Source: Knufia peltigerae (Eukaryota; Ascomycota; Eurotiomycetes; Chaetothyriales; Trichomeriaceae). Taken from it: DNA of 64,000 nucleotides. Within the stretch, counting starts at the first letter, position 1, and each line of letters begins with the position of its first letter. Under the pieces are notes generated by a model. It saw only the letters and a program-made list of their open reading frames with translations. It made no database searches and had not been told where the DNA came from. A program made the position numbers and the translations under genes. This document shows, piece by piece, positions 11,483 through 22,166 of this stretch. Location: the NCBI GenBank assembly GCA_030247855.1, contig JAPDRN010000045.1:62001-126000 (forward strand), written 5' to 3'.

Positions 11483-12484
11483 CAGATGCGCAAGTGACGA
11501 GATGACTGCATTAAGTCAATGTATGTTATCCCTTGACGATTTTCGCCCTCGCCACAAGCCTAGGCGGTGTCCTGGTACCAGCGGCGAATATCAGGCCAAA
11601 GCACGGATGTAGCGACTACAAGAGTCGAACGGGGAGGGTCATTGAGTGAAAACATACGGAGTACGGAGTACAGAGTACGATAGTCTTCCTCATGAGGCTT
11701 CGGAATTCTAGGGTGATGAGGCCGTGCAAGGGTTGTGCCCCATTAGCCTTGATTCGCTCGGCGATCGCGCTCAGCCATGATGGCATCATCCACAGACCGC
11801 AGTGGCCAGATTCCGTCGGCGACATCATTAAAAATCACCTTGACACACCATCCGACGACGATCAGGATATGAACGTGATGCGTGTAGCTACGATGAAGCC
11901 TTCAAGAGTTTCATGACCAGCAAAGCGAAGTAGCCAAGCCATGGCTGAAACAACCAGCGAGTATGAAAAGCTGATGCAAAGACAATCAGGACAGAATAAA
12001 ATTCACAGCTAACGGGATCCCAGGCAAAAGAATTGGCTGCCGAGCGATCAAAGAAGGCTGAAGCCGTGGATTCTGGGGACAGAGACGCATCCGCCGCTGG
12101 CCACTGGTGGGAATTGGCAGTCAATCATCCCTGTCAGCCACCTATCTTGATAAGCACTAGCTATTCTTAGCGACCAAGCCATTCCCCGGAGCGATAATGA
12201 CTTTTCTGCTTCTTCAGATCCTCTTGGGAGCACATGGCTACCTGTATCTACTGTAGGCAGCCCACGGCCCCTCAGACTCCTGGCCTTCACTCTTTCAAGA
12301 CTCGGTCATACAAATGAACTCGTCACCATATACGGAGTACACCGTACATCTCACCTTCTTCTCACAGCTTGCTTGTTTGCACTGATCCTAATCACAATAC
12401 CATACACGTACACATTCGAAGGGACGAACTAGACTGTCTGGAACACCTCGCACTGTCTGACGCCATCGCCAGCGACTCGTCACG
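11483..12484. other. intergenic, no firm gene
   Basis: Contains a doubled palindrome TACGGAGTACGGAGTA at 11655-11670 and another at 12331. Between about 11890 and 12170 the plus strand has protein-like fragments (for example AKELAAERSKKAEA) in changing frames with one plausible intron (11961-12023), but no consistent gene could be built. Confidence 0.4.
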
Positions 12485-13633
12485 ATGCCGAAGAGAACGC
12501 TTTTTACCAACATCACACCTCTACCCCCACAAGTCTCGCGAGAAGTTGCGATAGCCATGCTTCATAATCACGATGAAATGATCGAACTCAATCCCCTGGT
12601 CATCGAACATCACCCCATAAAGACCCCGAGAGATGCCCCGGCCGATGAATTCCTTGATTGCGTCTGGCAAGAATTGACCGACTCTGTAAACCTAGGGGTA
12701 ATGAAGTCGAAAGTCAGCTATAAGGCATGTTTCCATGACACACCATATGGACTTCAGACACACATCTATGCACCTACCGGGCTAGATATCAGGGAAAAGT
12801 GGTCAATAGGTGGCACGCTGCCTGGCGAGCCACCAGAAGCTAGAGAACTGGGTGTCGAAGTGCCGAGACAAGGATTATATCTGAGGGAAGACTGTGATAT
12901 GCGATGCAATAGAATGCTCTCCGGGTTTGTTCGAAAGAACCTCGACAACGCCCACAAAGTGCTGGTTGAGCGCATTATGAAGAAAGCTGAGCGAGTCGAG
13001 GAACATGTGCAGAACAATGGCGGACCACCAGTGACGCCAGCCAGTCCAATGCACCAATTCCAGCCTGGCTCACACATGGCCAAGTCACAACTTCTCAGCA
13101 CTCCAATTGACCGACCTTTGTCTCCGCAGATGCTCTCGCCTCAACAAGATCTCGGCTGGCAGGGAATGGCGAACCACCCCGCCTTCCGTACGGACGACAA
13201 GCGCATGAGCAGTTATGGCCCTCCGGCATACAATATACCACAAAACGGCATGGGCTACTATGCTCAGATACATCAGCCCCCACAAGGGGCCAAGTCATTT
13301 GTGGCCGAATTGCCTGGGTCGACCTATCATACGGCACACCTCGCACCGCCGAATGACTACAACCCTCGCGCCAACAATCGCATGTCCATGGTTTCGGAAT
13401 TGTCAAGTTCGGACGCCACACAGAGGGGATCACCAAATCCGCAAGCCAACTCTGATCGGATGAGTACGATTTCAGACATGACGACCCAGTATCGGTATAG
13501 CACGCAGTATGGGCACAGCACTAGCCAGTCCGAATCGTCTGGACCTTCAGACCGCTACAGTATGCTCTCCGAGCTGCCCTCTCAGCACCAAGAGCAACCA
13601 CTAGATACCAGGAGTGCGTCTCCATCGCGATGA
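12485..13633 (+). CDS. DUF7053 domain protein
   Basis: Single exon, 382 aa. Residues 1-175 match the fungal DUF7053 domain: start KRTLFTNITPLPPQVSREVA, then HNHDEMIELNPLVIEHHPIK, a conserved acidic/aromatic core (SYKACFHDTPYGLQTH), and GLYLREDCDMRCN. The fold is thought to resemble a START/SRPBCC-like lipid-binding domain, but no role is established, so none is assigned. The remaining ~200 residues are a Ser/Pro/Gln/Met-rich disordered tail with repeated RMS-type and YSMLSELPS-like short motifs (DRMSTISDM, NRMSMVSEL, DRYSMLSEL), which look like repeated phosphorylation or docking sites. Confidence 0.85.
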   Translation: MPKRTLFTNITPLPPQVSREVAIAMLHNHDEMIELNPLVIEHHPIKTPRDAPADEFLDCVWQELTDSVNLGVMKSKVSYKACFHDTPYGLQTHIYAPTGLDIREKWSIGGTLPGEPPEARELGVEVPRQGLYLREDCDMRCNRMLSGFVRKNLDNAHKVLVERIMKKAERVEEHVQNNGGPPVTPASPMHQFQPGSHMAKSQLLSTPIDRPLSPQMLSPQQDLGWQGMANHPAFRTDDKRMSSYGPPAYNIPQNGMGYYAQIHQPPQGAKSFVAELPGSTYHTAHLAPPNDYNPRANNRMSMVSELSSSDATQRGSPNPQANSDRMSTISDMTTQYRYSTQYGHSTSQSESSGPSDRYSMLSELPSQHQEQPLDTRSASPSR

Positions 13634-14773
13634 CACCATTGTAAGGAGCTGGCCGCGAACTGATCTGACGAAGCTAAGAGAAAATGTGTATGATATAGAT
13701 GACAAGCGTATGTCTTTTTGAGCAAGGCGTTCTGGAAGACTGGGTTGTTTGGCAGTCAACGTATTAGTTTTTGAGCGAGAATTCCATAATTTTTCAATGG
13801 AGATTTGAATCGAAAGTCCGATTGCTTGATCTTGTCTCGGTTCCCGAGTGTCGACAGTCGATAGATCTTGGAAACCGGACAATCAGACGAGGATGCAATT
13901 TGTGTGGTGGTGTTGGGCTGCGTATCATGCACAAATTTGTTCGTGTCCGTCGGTGGCAATCCTTATATTAAAAATCAATGAAGAACCAGCCAGATGGCCA
14001 GAGATGATAAAGGTGCTCAACAATGCCTTGCACAATGTGATGATGAACGGATTCAGGCGACATACGGATACAATTCTGTGCATATCTACTTGTACTCCGT
14101 AAGAATCGGCCTATTTTATTGTGCTAAGTATCCTTAGGCCTCTCGCTAGACAGACAAATTTCCTCCACCACCCGCAAGCCTCCCGTCGTTCGACCATTGA
14201 GCAATTGCTCCGCGGACCCTTTGTGTAAAAGTACTACTGTACGTACTTCGTACTCGTACACATACCAGGACCCTGATCTGAAGACTGATCGTCCTCTGAC
14301 TTGTTGTCTTGCGCCTCGTCATCTTTAATGCCATCTCATTTTGCGGAGAAGGCATAGAGAAATTCCTCGTCGTCTATCTGTGGTCGCATGTCCTCCCTAT
14401 CCATACCATCAAACTCCTTCTTCGCTTGCAAGTCTCGCGACCTCACCACTACTTTTCCCTCGCCGGGACGAAACGCGTTCCTCGCACGGTTCACAGAAGG
14501 CCCTCCCACCCACATCCACATGTTACCCTCACCGGCAACCACCCGCATGAACTCGTCTGCGAAAGTATACTACTGTGCTGTCGCCTCAAGGGATGCAAGC
14601 CCCCAGGACTAGAGCAGAGCTGCAGCAACAGAAAGCAAAAGTACATACACACATCTACCCTATACCGCCCTCGAGAACAAGAAGAAGAGCCGGCACTGAC
14701 TTAGATTGCGCGCCCAACAGCTTGCGAACTCGTATTCAGAACTGCTGGAGTGAGTGTTTCGCCGCAGCCTTGC
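13634..14773. other. intergenic and possible kinase leader exons
   Basis: From about 14380 to 14740 the plus strand carries pieces that look like N-terminal coding sequence of the kinase downstream (MQAPRTRAELQQQKAK at about 14594, LRAQQLANSYSELLE near 14706-14749) but their frames do not join with ordinary splice sites. TACTCCGTA lies at 14093 and TACTCGTAC at about 14247. Confidence 0.45.
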
Positions 14774-17538
14774 ATGTCCTGCTACTCAATTAACCGGCCA
14801 TGCAGACAATTTGCGTCCAAAGAACTCAAAAACGTCGGGAATTACACTGTCGGGAAACTCATTGGCAAGGGTTCTTTTGGCAAAGTATACCTTGCCAGAC
14901 ACAACCTGATCAATGGCTCCAAGGTACGTTCTGACGAGTGATATACCACGGGGAGCGAGAACTATTTTTCTCATTGCGAGGTATATATAGGTCGTCCTCA
15001 AGGCGTCGAACAAGGAAGACGCAAACCTTGCGCGAGAGATCCATCATCACCGCCAATTCATCCACCCCCATATCGCGCGACTATACGAAGTTATAATAAC
15101 AGAGACACACGTCTGGTTGGTTTTGGAATACTGTCCTGGTATGCTTTGCGCGCCCACATAAAGTAAAGGAACACTATCACTGAACATGTATGCCGATAGG
15201 TGACGAACTATACAATTATTTGTGCAGAAACGGGGCACTTCCGGTCGAGACTGTACAGAAGATCTTCACTCAGCTGGTCGGAGCCGTTGCATATATACAT
15301 AGCAAATCTTGCGTCCATCGCGATCTGAAGCTGGAAAATGTTCTGCTGGACAAGCACGACAATGTCAAGTTGTGCGATTTCGGTTTCACCAGGGAATACG
15401 AGGGCAAGGCCAACTACCTGCAGACCTTTTGCGGAACAGTATGCTACAGTGCGCCGGAGATGCTGAAAGGTGAAAAGTACGCGGGTGAAAAGGTCGATGT
15501 CTGGAGTCTGGGTATCATTCTCTATGCACTCCTCAAAGGGGAACTTCCCTTCGACGAAGACGATGACGCAGCAACGAAGGCAAAAATATTGAAGGATGAC
15601 CCAGTCTACCCGGACACATTTCCGGAAGCGGCGCAAACCCTGATATCGAAACTGCTGTCTAAGAGACCGCTGTACAGACCTACATTGTCAGATATCCTTG
15701 CGGATCCTTTCCTCGCTGAACATGCACCGGCGCAGCAGGCCATATTAAAACTGTCTCAACCCGCCGCCTTCACGACCCAGTTGGAAAAAGACACGCTGGA
15801 GCGAATGCGAGCTGCCGGCGTCGATATCGACAAGGTTATAGAGAATGTTCTTGCTCAGCGCTGTGACGGCTTATCCGGGTGGTGGTCGTTATTAATCGAG
15901 AAGGAGACGAGGAAGCAAGTACGACGAGAACGGAAGCGGAAAGAGAAAGAAGCGGAGATGAAACTGCTCAGGCGGCTCAGTGGTGCGAGTAGTCGTGTTG
16001 AGAGGATCGCACCGACGTTGGTGGAGGTTGACGAAGAAGGAACACATACAGGATCGCATGCAGAGACGCAGGCACGCCGCAGCAGTAGCCGAGGACGGAC
16101 ACAGCGGAGAAGTACACCTCAGATACTCGTCAGCGACTTACCACAGCTTCCAGAAGGTGATGTTGTACGCTCGGCGAATTCGGCCACACCACCGCCACCG
16201 ATCGACAAGGATTCAATGCGCTCGCACAGTGGTTCGCGGCCTCCTCTCCCGCCGAAGGAACGCAGCCGACGGAGCAGTACTCTGCAGATGGTCTCGACAA
16301 ACCCAGACCTGCTTGGACCTGTAAATGGAATCGCGAAAAGGCGTGGGGTTAAACTACGCAACCGGCAATTCCTGAACCAACTCACAGCCTTGAAACATTG
16401 GTTTGTCGAGTCTACGAAGAAGGCCAAGTCGCCGGTACGGCCCAGGGGAGATAAGTTTCTGAATGGCAATACTGCTCAGGGGATCGGGCAGAACTCCAAG
16501 AGTACATCCGCTCTCGACCGAACAAGCCGCAACTACGCTCCTCCGGTCTCTCGAAGGTCATCCTATGGCGCCGCTTTGACGCCTGTGGCATCGAACTCGA
16601 ACTCTGGTCCTGTGATTGCCATCAAAACATCGGGTTCTCGTATCGACGCCGCGCGTGTCAGGTCTCACCGCAACTCACTTTCTCCTTCGCCGCTGACACC
16701 ACGCTCTTCGTTCAATCGGCGCAGCTCCGCCGGGCTCCGCGGCCGCAAGTCTACTTCGTCGTCGGTAAGTTCGATTCGGAGCATGCCTCGCCACGCAAGT
16801 CACAGCAAAGCATCAAGCCAGAGCAGCAACAGTCTGGACACGATCCACAGCCCTGGAACTCGCAGCGCCGCGAGGAGTCCGCACTCCTCCATCAAGGTAC
16901 TGCCGAACACGCCGGTTGGGAGTGCATTCCCCAGCAACGTGCGCATCATCCGAACACCGAACGGACCGGAGGCGAGCCTACAACCGCGCCCGCTATCGGG
17001 AATACGTGATGAAGGATTACCTGGCACTCCGAATCATTTCGGAGGAGTCATGTTTGCAAAGAAGAAACGAAGTCCGTTCAAAGGGCCCATGTTGAACAGT
17101 TCACTCTTTGGTGCCGGCGTTCCTTCCAGTTTCGGTAGTCCCGCAATCGCGGGCTCCGGTATCCACCACCCCAGAAGTCGAGAAGGTAGTGATGGTAAGA
17201 TGAACCTCGCTTTGGGATTTGGATTTACAGGTGCTGGTGCTGGTGCTGGTGCTGGTGCAGGAGGAGGACTAGGGAGACGATCCAGTAGTGGTCGTGGAAA
17301 GGGCGGGAGACGGAAAAGTCAAATTATTGAAGAGGAAGAGGAGGAAGAGGAAGAGGGGGGAGAAATAGAAGAAGAAGGTGAACCATCAGACGAAGTTGAA
17401 GAGGTGGATGCATTCCAAGCGGTCGAGTTGGGAAAAGGTGAGAGAGTACAGAGTATCACTATTTGGAACGACGGTGAAGATCAAGATGAAGTTGGAGATT
17501 TGGTGAGTGGATTGAAGAATTTCAACAAAGTCATGTGA
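14774..17538 (+). CDS. CAMK-type serine/threonine kinase with long disordered tail
   Basis: Exons 14774..14923, 14991..15138 and 15200..17538 give about 878 aa. Catalytic domain first: glycine loop IGKGSFGKVYLA, lysine in VVLKAS, EYCPGDELYNYL hinge, HRDLKLEN catalytic loop, DFGFTREYEG, and APEMLKGEKYAGEKVDVWSLG. The sequence belongs to a fungal AMPK/KIN-like (CAMKL) group. After the kinase come a conserved helical block (AQRCDGLSGWWSLLIEKE) and ~500 residues of Ser/Arg/Pro-rich disorder with a Gly-Ala repeat and a poly-Glu tract near the end. The true start is uncertain: an intron 14750..14805 (GTGAGT to GCAG) would replace my first residues by upstream exons encoding ...NSYSELLEQFASKEL. Confidence 0.88.
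17230..17263 (+). repeat. GGTGCT coding microsatellite (Gly-Ala repeat)
   Basis: Tandem hexamers encode alternating Gly-Ala in the disordered tail of the kinase; a GAGGAA-type tract encoding consecutive glutamates follows at about 17331-17358. Confidence 0.85.
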
Positions 17539-17916
17539 AAAAAGAACATGTACGGAGTGAGGATTTCATGTATGGTTGCGACGACTGTCTGAAACCATTT
17601 CTGTTCAGGTGACTGTCAATACGGCATTTACACCGTTTCTGAAGATGTTGGATGTGATTGTTGTAATGAACCTTTCGAAGAGATGGGGACGATGCATCTA
17701 CCTGGGTACGTCTTGAGTAGGTCTTGAGCACCTTTGGAGGACTTGCGAAAGACCTTGTATATAAACAAAACGATTTGATGAACAGTGATGTCGAGGGGCG
17801 TGTTGTGCTCTGGTATTTTTCCCCAAGATTGGTTTTGGTTTGGTTTGGTTCATATATGGTATATGTCCCAAGGGGAAAAATCATACTTGGTATATACCAA
17901 GGTATATATATAGTCG
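17539..17916. other. 3' intergenic of kinase gene
   Basis: AT-rich spacer with GGTTTGGTTTGGTT and TATATACCAAGGTATATATA near 17834-17920; no gene seen. Confidence 0.5.
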
Positions 17917-18400
17917 CTACCTCCAATTGAGCGTCAGACGTTCAATGTCTTTGTTCAGCACCTTCATAGAAACACTGGAAGCTCTGAATGTAAAAGATTC
18001 AAGCTCGATTCCACCTGCTTTCAAACCCTGCACGTCAAGTCGAGGGTCGTCTTTGCTTCTCTCTTTCGACTGCGTATTGAAGAACCATCGATCCGTGAAT
18101 TGTCCAGCCTCGTCGCATGCCACTTCGCAACTTCCATGACAAGGACCCTTGGTGCCACCGAAATCGCAAAAGTGAGCTTGCAAATGTGAAGGCATTGGCC
18201 AAAGCCTGGGATCTGCCCATGTCATTTTTCCACTGCCCTGATTTCGGAAGCACCATGTCGGATGGCTGTGTCCAACGCATAGCCAGTCGTCAGGAAGTGG
18301 TCCCAATAAAATTTTCTCCAAACATCGCTCTCCCCGGAGAAAACAAGGTCCTACGACTTGGTAAGCGTCTTGATGGTCTACTACGGGCCGCAACACGATA
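17917..18400 (-). pseudogene. C-terminal remnant of a HET-type (heterokaryon incompatibility) protein
   Basis: A minus-strand frame of about 160 codons without a usable ATG at its upstream end (an in-frame TAA lies just above). It contains DAYQVVGPCFLRGE, LLGPLPDDW and, near the end, DPRLDVQGLKAGGIELESFTF. This arrangement resembles the C-terminal tail of fungal HET-domain proteins, where a YxLVGxCYxHG element precedes WTDPRL...ALRxRGV. The HET domain itself should lie several hundred residues upstream, but the minus strand above 18405 holds only short frames. I read it as a decayed fragment, typical of boundaries of variable regions. Confidence 0.55.
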
Positions 18401-18405
18401 GGCAC

Positions 18406-19160
18406 ACTTTACGCCAACCAGCCACGCCAATCATATCCCCATCTTTACCTACAACAATTTAAAAGGGAGAGAACTCTTCGAGAGTATAAAAGTCAAGAAG
18501 CGAAAGATATCTTACCAACCTTGATAACTTACCAAACTCGTCGAGGGTCGTTGAATACTCGCGAGGTGACTGTTGTTCATCATTAGTAGTAATCGTATCA
18601 AAAACTAATGTATTTACTAGAGTCTATCGTGTTCACAATAACAACAGCCCTTGTTGAAGAGACACCAAATTTAATAGGGAGTTCTGTTGAGAAATCATAG
18701 CGGCGTCGCTCCCTTCCCTGAATGGAAGTGGCAAAGGATGAAGCACAGTTCCGGGCATCTATACATATATATATATATACACTCCGTACCATCCTCGAAC
18801 TGTCATCGGCCCCCACCACTTTTTCGCTAAATCTCATCGCTCATCGTTCTGCTTCTGCTCTGCGCCCCAATGACTTGACTATGTTTTTGGTCGAATCGCT
18901 CCCTCGTCCGCCTCCTCCCTCGGTCTCCGCCGAACTGAAAGGGTGTGTCTAGCCGAAATACCCCCCCCCCCCCCCCGCCGTACCTTGGAAGTCCACGGAC
19001 CATTGGTACTGATGACTAATGGGGTGTTGGCGAACCGACGAGGATTCGAGACAGGAGCCAATCTGGTCCGAGTGACCACTTGATATTTACCGATTAAAAT
19101 ACGGGCTCCTGGTTCACCGTCAAGTTCTACATCCCCTCGTAGGCGCCGTGCTAAACCGGA
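18406..19160. other. intergenic with simple repeats
   Basis: Includes an (AT)n run at about 18765-18778 and a C homopolymer of about 16 bases at 18961. No gene seen. The 3' end of the OPT gene lies to the right. Confidence 0.5.
18961..18976. repeat. poly-C homopolymer
   Basis: Uninterrupted run of C, about 16 bases, flanked by AAATA and GCCG. Such runs are prone to length variation and sequencing error. Confidence 0.9.
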
Positions 19161-21461
19161 CTACCAGACTTTGAACCCAAAGGTCTGACCGTCGGCAAGG
19201 GTGAAAAACGGCGTCCGCTTGGCGTCCGCGGTGCGTTTGTAGACATTGTTCCCCCACCAGTCCAGCGTGGCGCCGGGCAGGTCCAGGCAGAAGAAGATGA
19301 CCAGTCCGGCCAGGGCCACGCCGACGTCCAACCCGGCGGACAGCACGTAGTTGTACTTGAGATACCAACCCAGGGCGCGTCGCTTGATGACGCCGTTGAA
19401 AAGGTAGCCCACGAGGGCCCACGAGGCGTAGTTTAGGCCGGTCGCCGGCGGGATGTTGACCGGCCCGGTGAACATGATCGGGACGTGGACCAGCCTCCAG
19501 TACGACGAGGGGTACTTATTCGCCATCAGGTACACCGGGATGGGCAGGAGGGCGCCGACGAGGAAAAAGTAGAGCACGGGGTGGTAGAGATGTCCCCGAG
19601 AGAAGAGCCGTTGCGGGCCAATGACGCCAAAGATGATCGAAGAGGAGAACTGGACCCTGGCCGACGGACACGTCAGGCCGAACCCCTGGTCCTCTTCGCA
19701 GAGGTCGTGGATGGACGTCAGCATCCAGCGTAACACGCCGCCCTGAACAATTGCAGACAAGACCGTGCCGTACGTCTGCGCCCAGAACAGAGTCCGGGGC
19801 GGTATCCTCATGTATTGGCCCAGCTTCAAGTCCCGTGAGAAGTGGAGGCCCTGGCTAGTCAGCATGTCGCCGAAAACCTTGACCATCATCATGGCAATCG
19901 GGCGACCCGGGAGCATGTAGCCACTGACGAATTCGGTGATGGTGTTCAACGCCACATGCTGGTTGGTGATTCCCATGATGATTCCCTGGGGTAAGAATGT
20001 TGCCGTGCCAAGGGAGACTGCAACGATGAACCCCCACCAGGGCAACCGAGTGTCGTACAGAGAAGTGGTGAGGATGCCCATGAGGAAAAAGGCCACCCCA
20101 ATGCAAAGATACCACCAGTCTGGAGTCTGAGCATAATTCTCCCGGACCTGCCGCAGGTAACCGGGGGCAGCACCATACTGGGGGTCCTTGAATCGACGAT
20201 ATATGTCCTTCCCATGCCACAAAGCCGTGTGGACGAACATCGCCGTGACGGCCGCAAACGAGAGGCCAAAGAAGATGGTGTACGCGATGGGCATATAAAG
20301 CGGGGAATATTCCTTGTATGCTGCTTCATCGAGTTGAAAGTTGGAGGTGAGCACCCTGGTGACGTTGTAAGAGCTGCCGGTGTTGTCGAAGACGTTGGAT
20401 GACAGCATTGGCATGTACTTTCCGAACCAGGTATTTGTGTAGTAGAGGATGGGCAGGATCAGCCAGAAAAAGAATACCACCGAACCCATCGTGTTGGCTT
20501 CCACATACCACGGCGTCAGCAATGGCGACAAGTTGTACGTGGTGATTTGCGACCAATCGAACGTGATGGGAATCATGCCGAGCCCTTGCTTGTAGCCAAA
20601 CAGCTGGTTGACCACCACGTTGTCGGGTCGAATCCAGCAGATCCACGTGAAGGTGCTAAGGGCAGTGAACAAGTAGCCCGGGAGCCAGAACCAGGCGAAG
20701 GAGGCGAGGAAAGCGTAGAAGAAGAACCTGTACCTGGAGATGGTCCACCCACTGACAAAGTCGCCCGGACCTCTCTCACGATGGAGCGTCTGGAACAAGA
20801 CTGCATTGGCCAGGGTCTGCGGCCAAGTGATGTAGGATGGATCGACCACCCAGCGACGCGTGAGCCCGGCAATTCCGTAGCCCACGCTCTGCGTCGACAG
20901 TATGGTGAGGAAAATATACCCATAGGACAAAGATTGCCCGTACCACTTGGCCTGAGCCACCAGAATGTTCGTTACATAGGCGTGGCTGCCAACGAGAGAG
21001 ACCACGATTGTCACCAGGGCGTGCTCCTTCTTGTTCCACGGAGACGGGTTGAGGTTGAAATGCCAGCTCCCGCCGAGGCCAATGCGCCAGTCGGGGACCA
21101 CTTGATCCCACAACAGTCCCAGGGGGTGAGTTACGAGCTGGGCGACGATCGAAGTCACAACGATCATTGGAAAACGTAGGGAAAAGAACATGTTGACTGC
21201 GCCGAACACAATGACGAACACGGTTGTGAGGACCCACATCCGCACAGTGTTGCAGGGAATGCTCGGGTCATCGTCTGCGGGAATGGAGCATAGCACTTCT
21301 GCAGGGATATGGCCAGACGTCTCTGGCGGTAATGGTACGTCAATGACAGTTGCTGCAGCGTCGACCTCGTCAATCATGTTCCCCGATGTCTCCTTTGCTT
21401 TTCGTTCGTCGTTGTCGTGCAGGTGGTTGCCTTGAGAAAGGATCTCAGGGTGGGAAGACAT
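19161..21461 (-). CDS. OPT-family oligopeptide transporter
   Basis: Single exon, 766 aa, the usual length of fungal OPTs. After a ~70-residue polar N-terminus come about 14-16 hydrophobic helices. Family hallmarks: NPSPWNKKEHALVTI (the NPG-x-FNxKEH motif), QAKWYGQSLSYGYIFLTILSTQSVGYG, the IPxTFDWSQI block, MGITNQHVALNTITEFVSGYMLPGRPIAMM region, and the C-terminal W-rich FNGVIKRRALGWYLKYNYV. OPTs are proton-coupled plasma-membrane importers of tetra/pentapeptides, glutathione or metal chelates. It is divergent from a PuuD-like hydrolase, so imported gamma-glutamyl peptides or similar compounds are a reasonable guess, not shown. Start is the ATG at 21461. Confidence 0.95.
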   Translation of the reverse strand: MSSHPEILSQGNHLHDNDERKAKETSGNMIDEVDAAATVIDVPLPPETSGHIPAEVLCSIPADDDPSIPCNTVRMWVLTTVFVIVFGAVNMFFSLRFPMIVVTSIVAQLVTHPLGLLWDQVVPDWRIGLGGSWHFNLNPSPWNKKEHALVTIVVSLVGSHAYVTNILVAQAKWYGQSLSYGYIFLTILSTQSVGYGIAGLTRRWVVDPSYITWPQTLANAVLFQTLHRERGPGDFVSGWTISRYRFFFYAFLASFAWFWLPGYLFTALSTFTWICWIRPDNVVVNQLFGYKQGLGMIPITFDWSQITTYNLSPLLTPWYVEANTMGSVVFFFWLILPILYYTNTWFGKYMPMLSSNVFDNTGSSYNVTRVLTSNFQLDEAAYKEYSPLYMPIAYTIFFGLSFAAVTAMFVHTALWHGKDIYRRFKDPQYGAAPGYLRQVRENYAQTPDWWYLCIGVAFFLMGILTTSLYDTRLPWWGFIVAVSLGTATFLPQGIIMGITNQHVALNTITEFVSGYMLPGRPIAMMMVKVFGDMLTSQGLHFSRDLKLGQYMRIPPRTLFWAQTYGTVLSAIVQGGVLRWMLTSIHDLCEEDQGFGLTCPSARVQFSSSIIFGVIGPQRLFSRGHLYHPVLYFFLVGALLPIPVYLMANKYPSSYWRLVHVPIMFTGPVNIPPATGLNYASWALVGYLFNGVIKRRALGWYLKYNYVLSAGLDVGVALAGLVIFFCLDLPGATLDWWGNNVYKRTADAKRTPFFTLADGQTFGFKVW

Positions 21462-22166
21462 TTTGAGACGGTGGAGTACAGAAGAATAATGCTCTCTCAG
21501 CTGTGAGTGACCTGTGCAAGATCAGACCATCACTCTTTCCACCGTTGCTCGACGGTCACCGGGGAACATCGCATTTATAAAGGGAGGACGGCACGTCCAA
21601 GATGAGGCGGATGGAGATGGCCGGACGAGCAGATCGACCACTCCTTCATCCCGCGGGCAGCTCACCCCCTACGCAACAATCCTTATCTTTCAACTATTAC
21701 GTTGTTCTTCGCGTGATCGATGATACAATACAGTAGCTGGGGAACTCTGATACAAGCTGATTGACTGAATGTGACGATGTTTTGGGGTTCGGAATGCCAA
21801 GCTTGGACGGAGTAGAAATATCTTCGGACTAAGAGCTCGGAATGAGAAAGATGATCTTCGGATTAAAATATCGGACTGAGAAATGAGTTTCGGATTACGA
21901 GGTCGGATTGAGAAATGGAACGAGATAAGGAGAAGATGGTCTGGTGAAGTCCTCGCTGACGGACCTGTCCGTATCAAAAGGCGGTTTCTGGCATTCCGTG
22001 TCTCTTGTAGCGGACATATCAAGAGATTTCTACCACGAAGCCCCGACATTAAATAGACGGCGAGCGCCATCTGAATCCTTCTCACCAGCTCCTGCCTTTT
22101 CGAGCTCCACTGGTTCTATCGACGAATGACAGCAGCGAGTGATTTGTCCAACGCCCCGACGTCAAG
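21462..22166. promoter_or_regulatory. divergent promoter OPT/PuuD-like with spaced TCGGA repeats
   Basis: The 705-base spacer holds TCGGA on the plus strand at 21824/21837, 21858/21871 and 21890/21903: three pairs, each with 13-base inner spacing and about 32-34 bases between pairs. A further TCGGA lies at 21789 with TTGGA 14 bases later. Neighbouring text is partly conserved (GAGAAATG after two copies). CGG half-sites in direct repeat are the normal target form of Zn2Cys6 dimers, so this may be an operator for both genes. Confidence 0.6.

Noticed and set aside
11888..12290. Possible small gene (plus-strand AKELAAERSKKAEA text, or minus-strand hydrophobic frame)
   Set aside because: The pieces lie in different frames; the one good intron does not join them without a stop.
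17840..17920. Terminal repeat of a transposon in TATATACC/GGTATATA text
   Set aside because: Only a short AT-rich palindrome; no partner copy, target duplication or transposase frame.
20547..21179. 210-codon frame opposite the OPT gene
   Set aside because: Antisense shadow of a GC-rich coding sequence; composition is unlike a protein.
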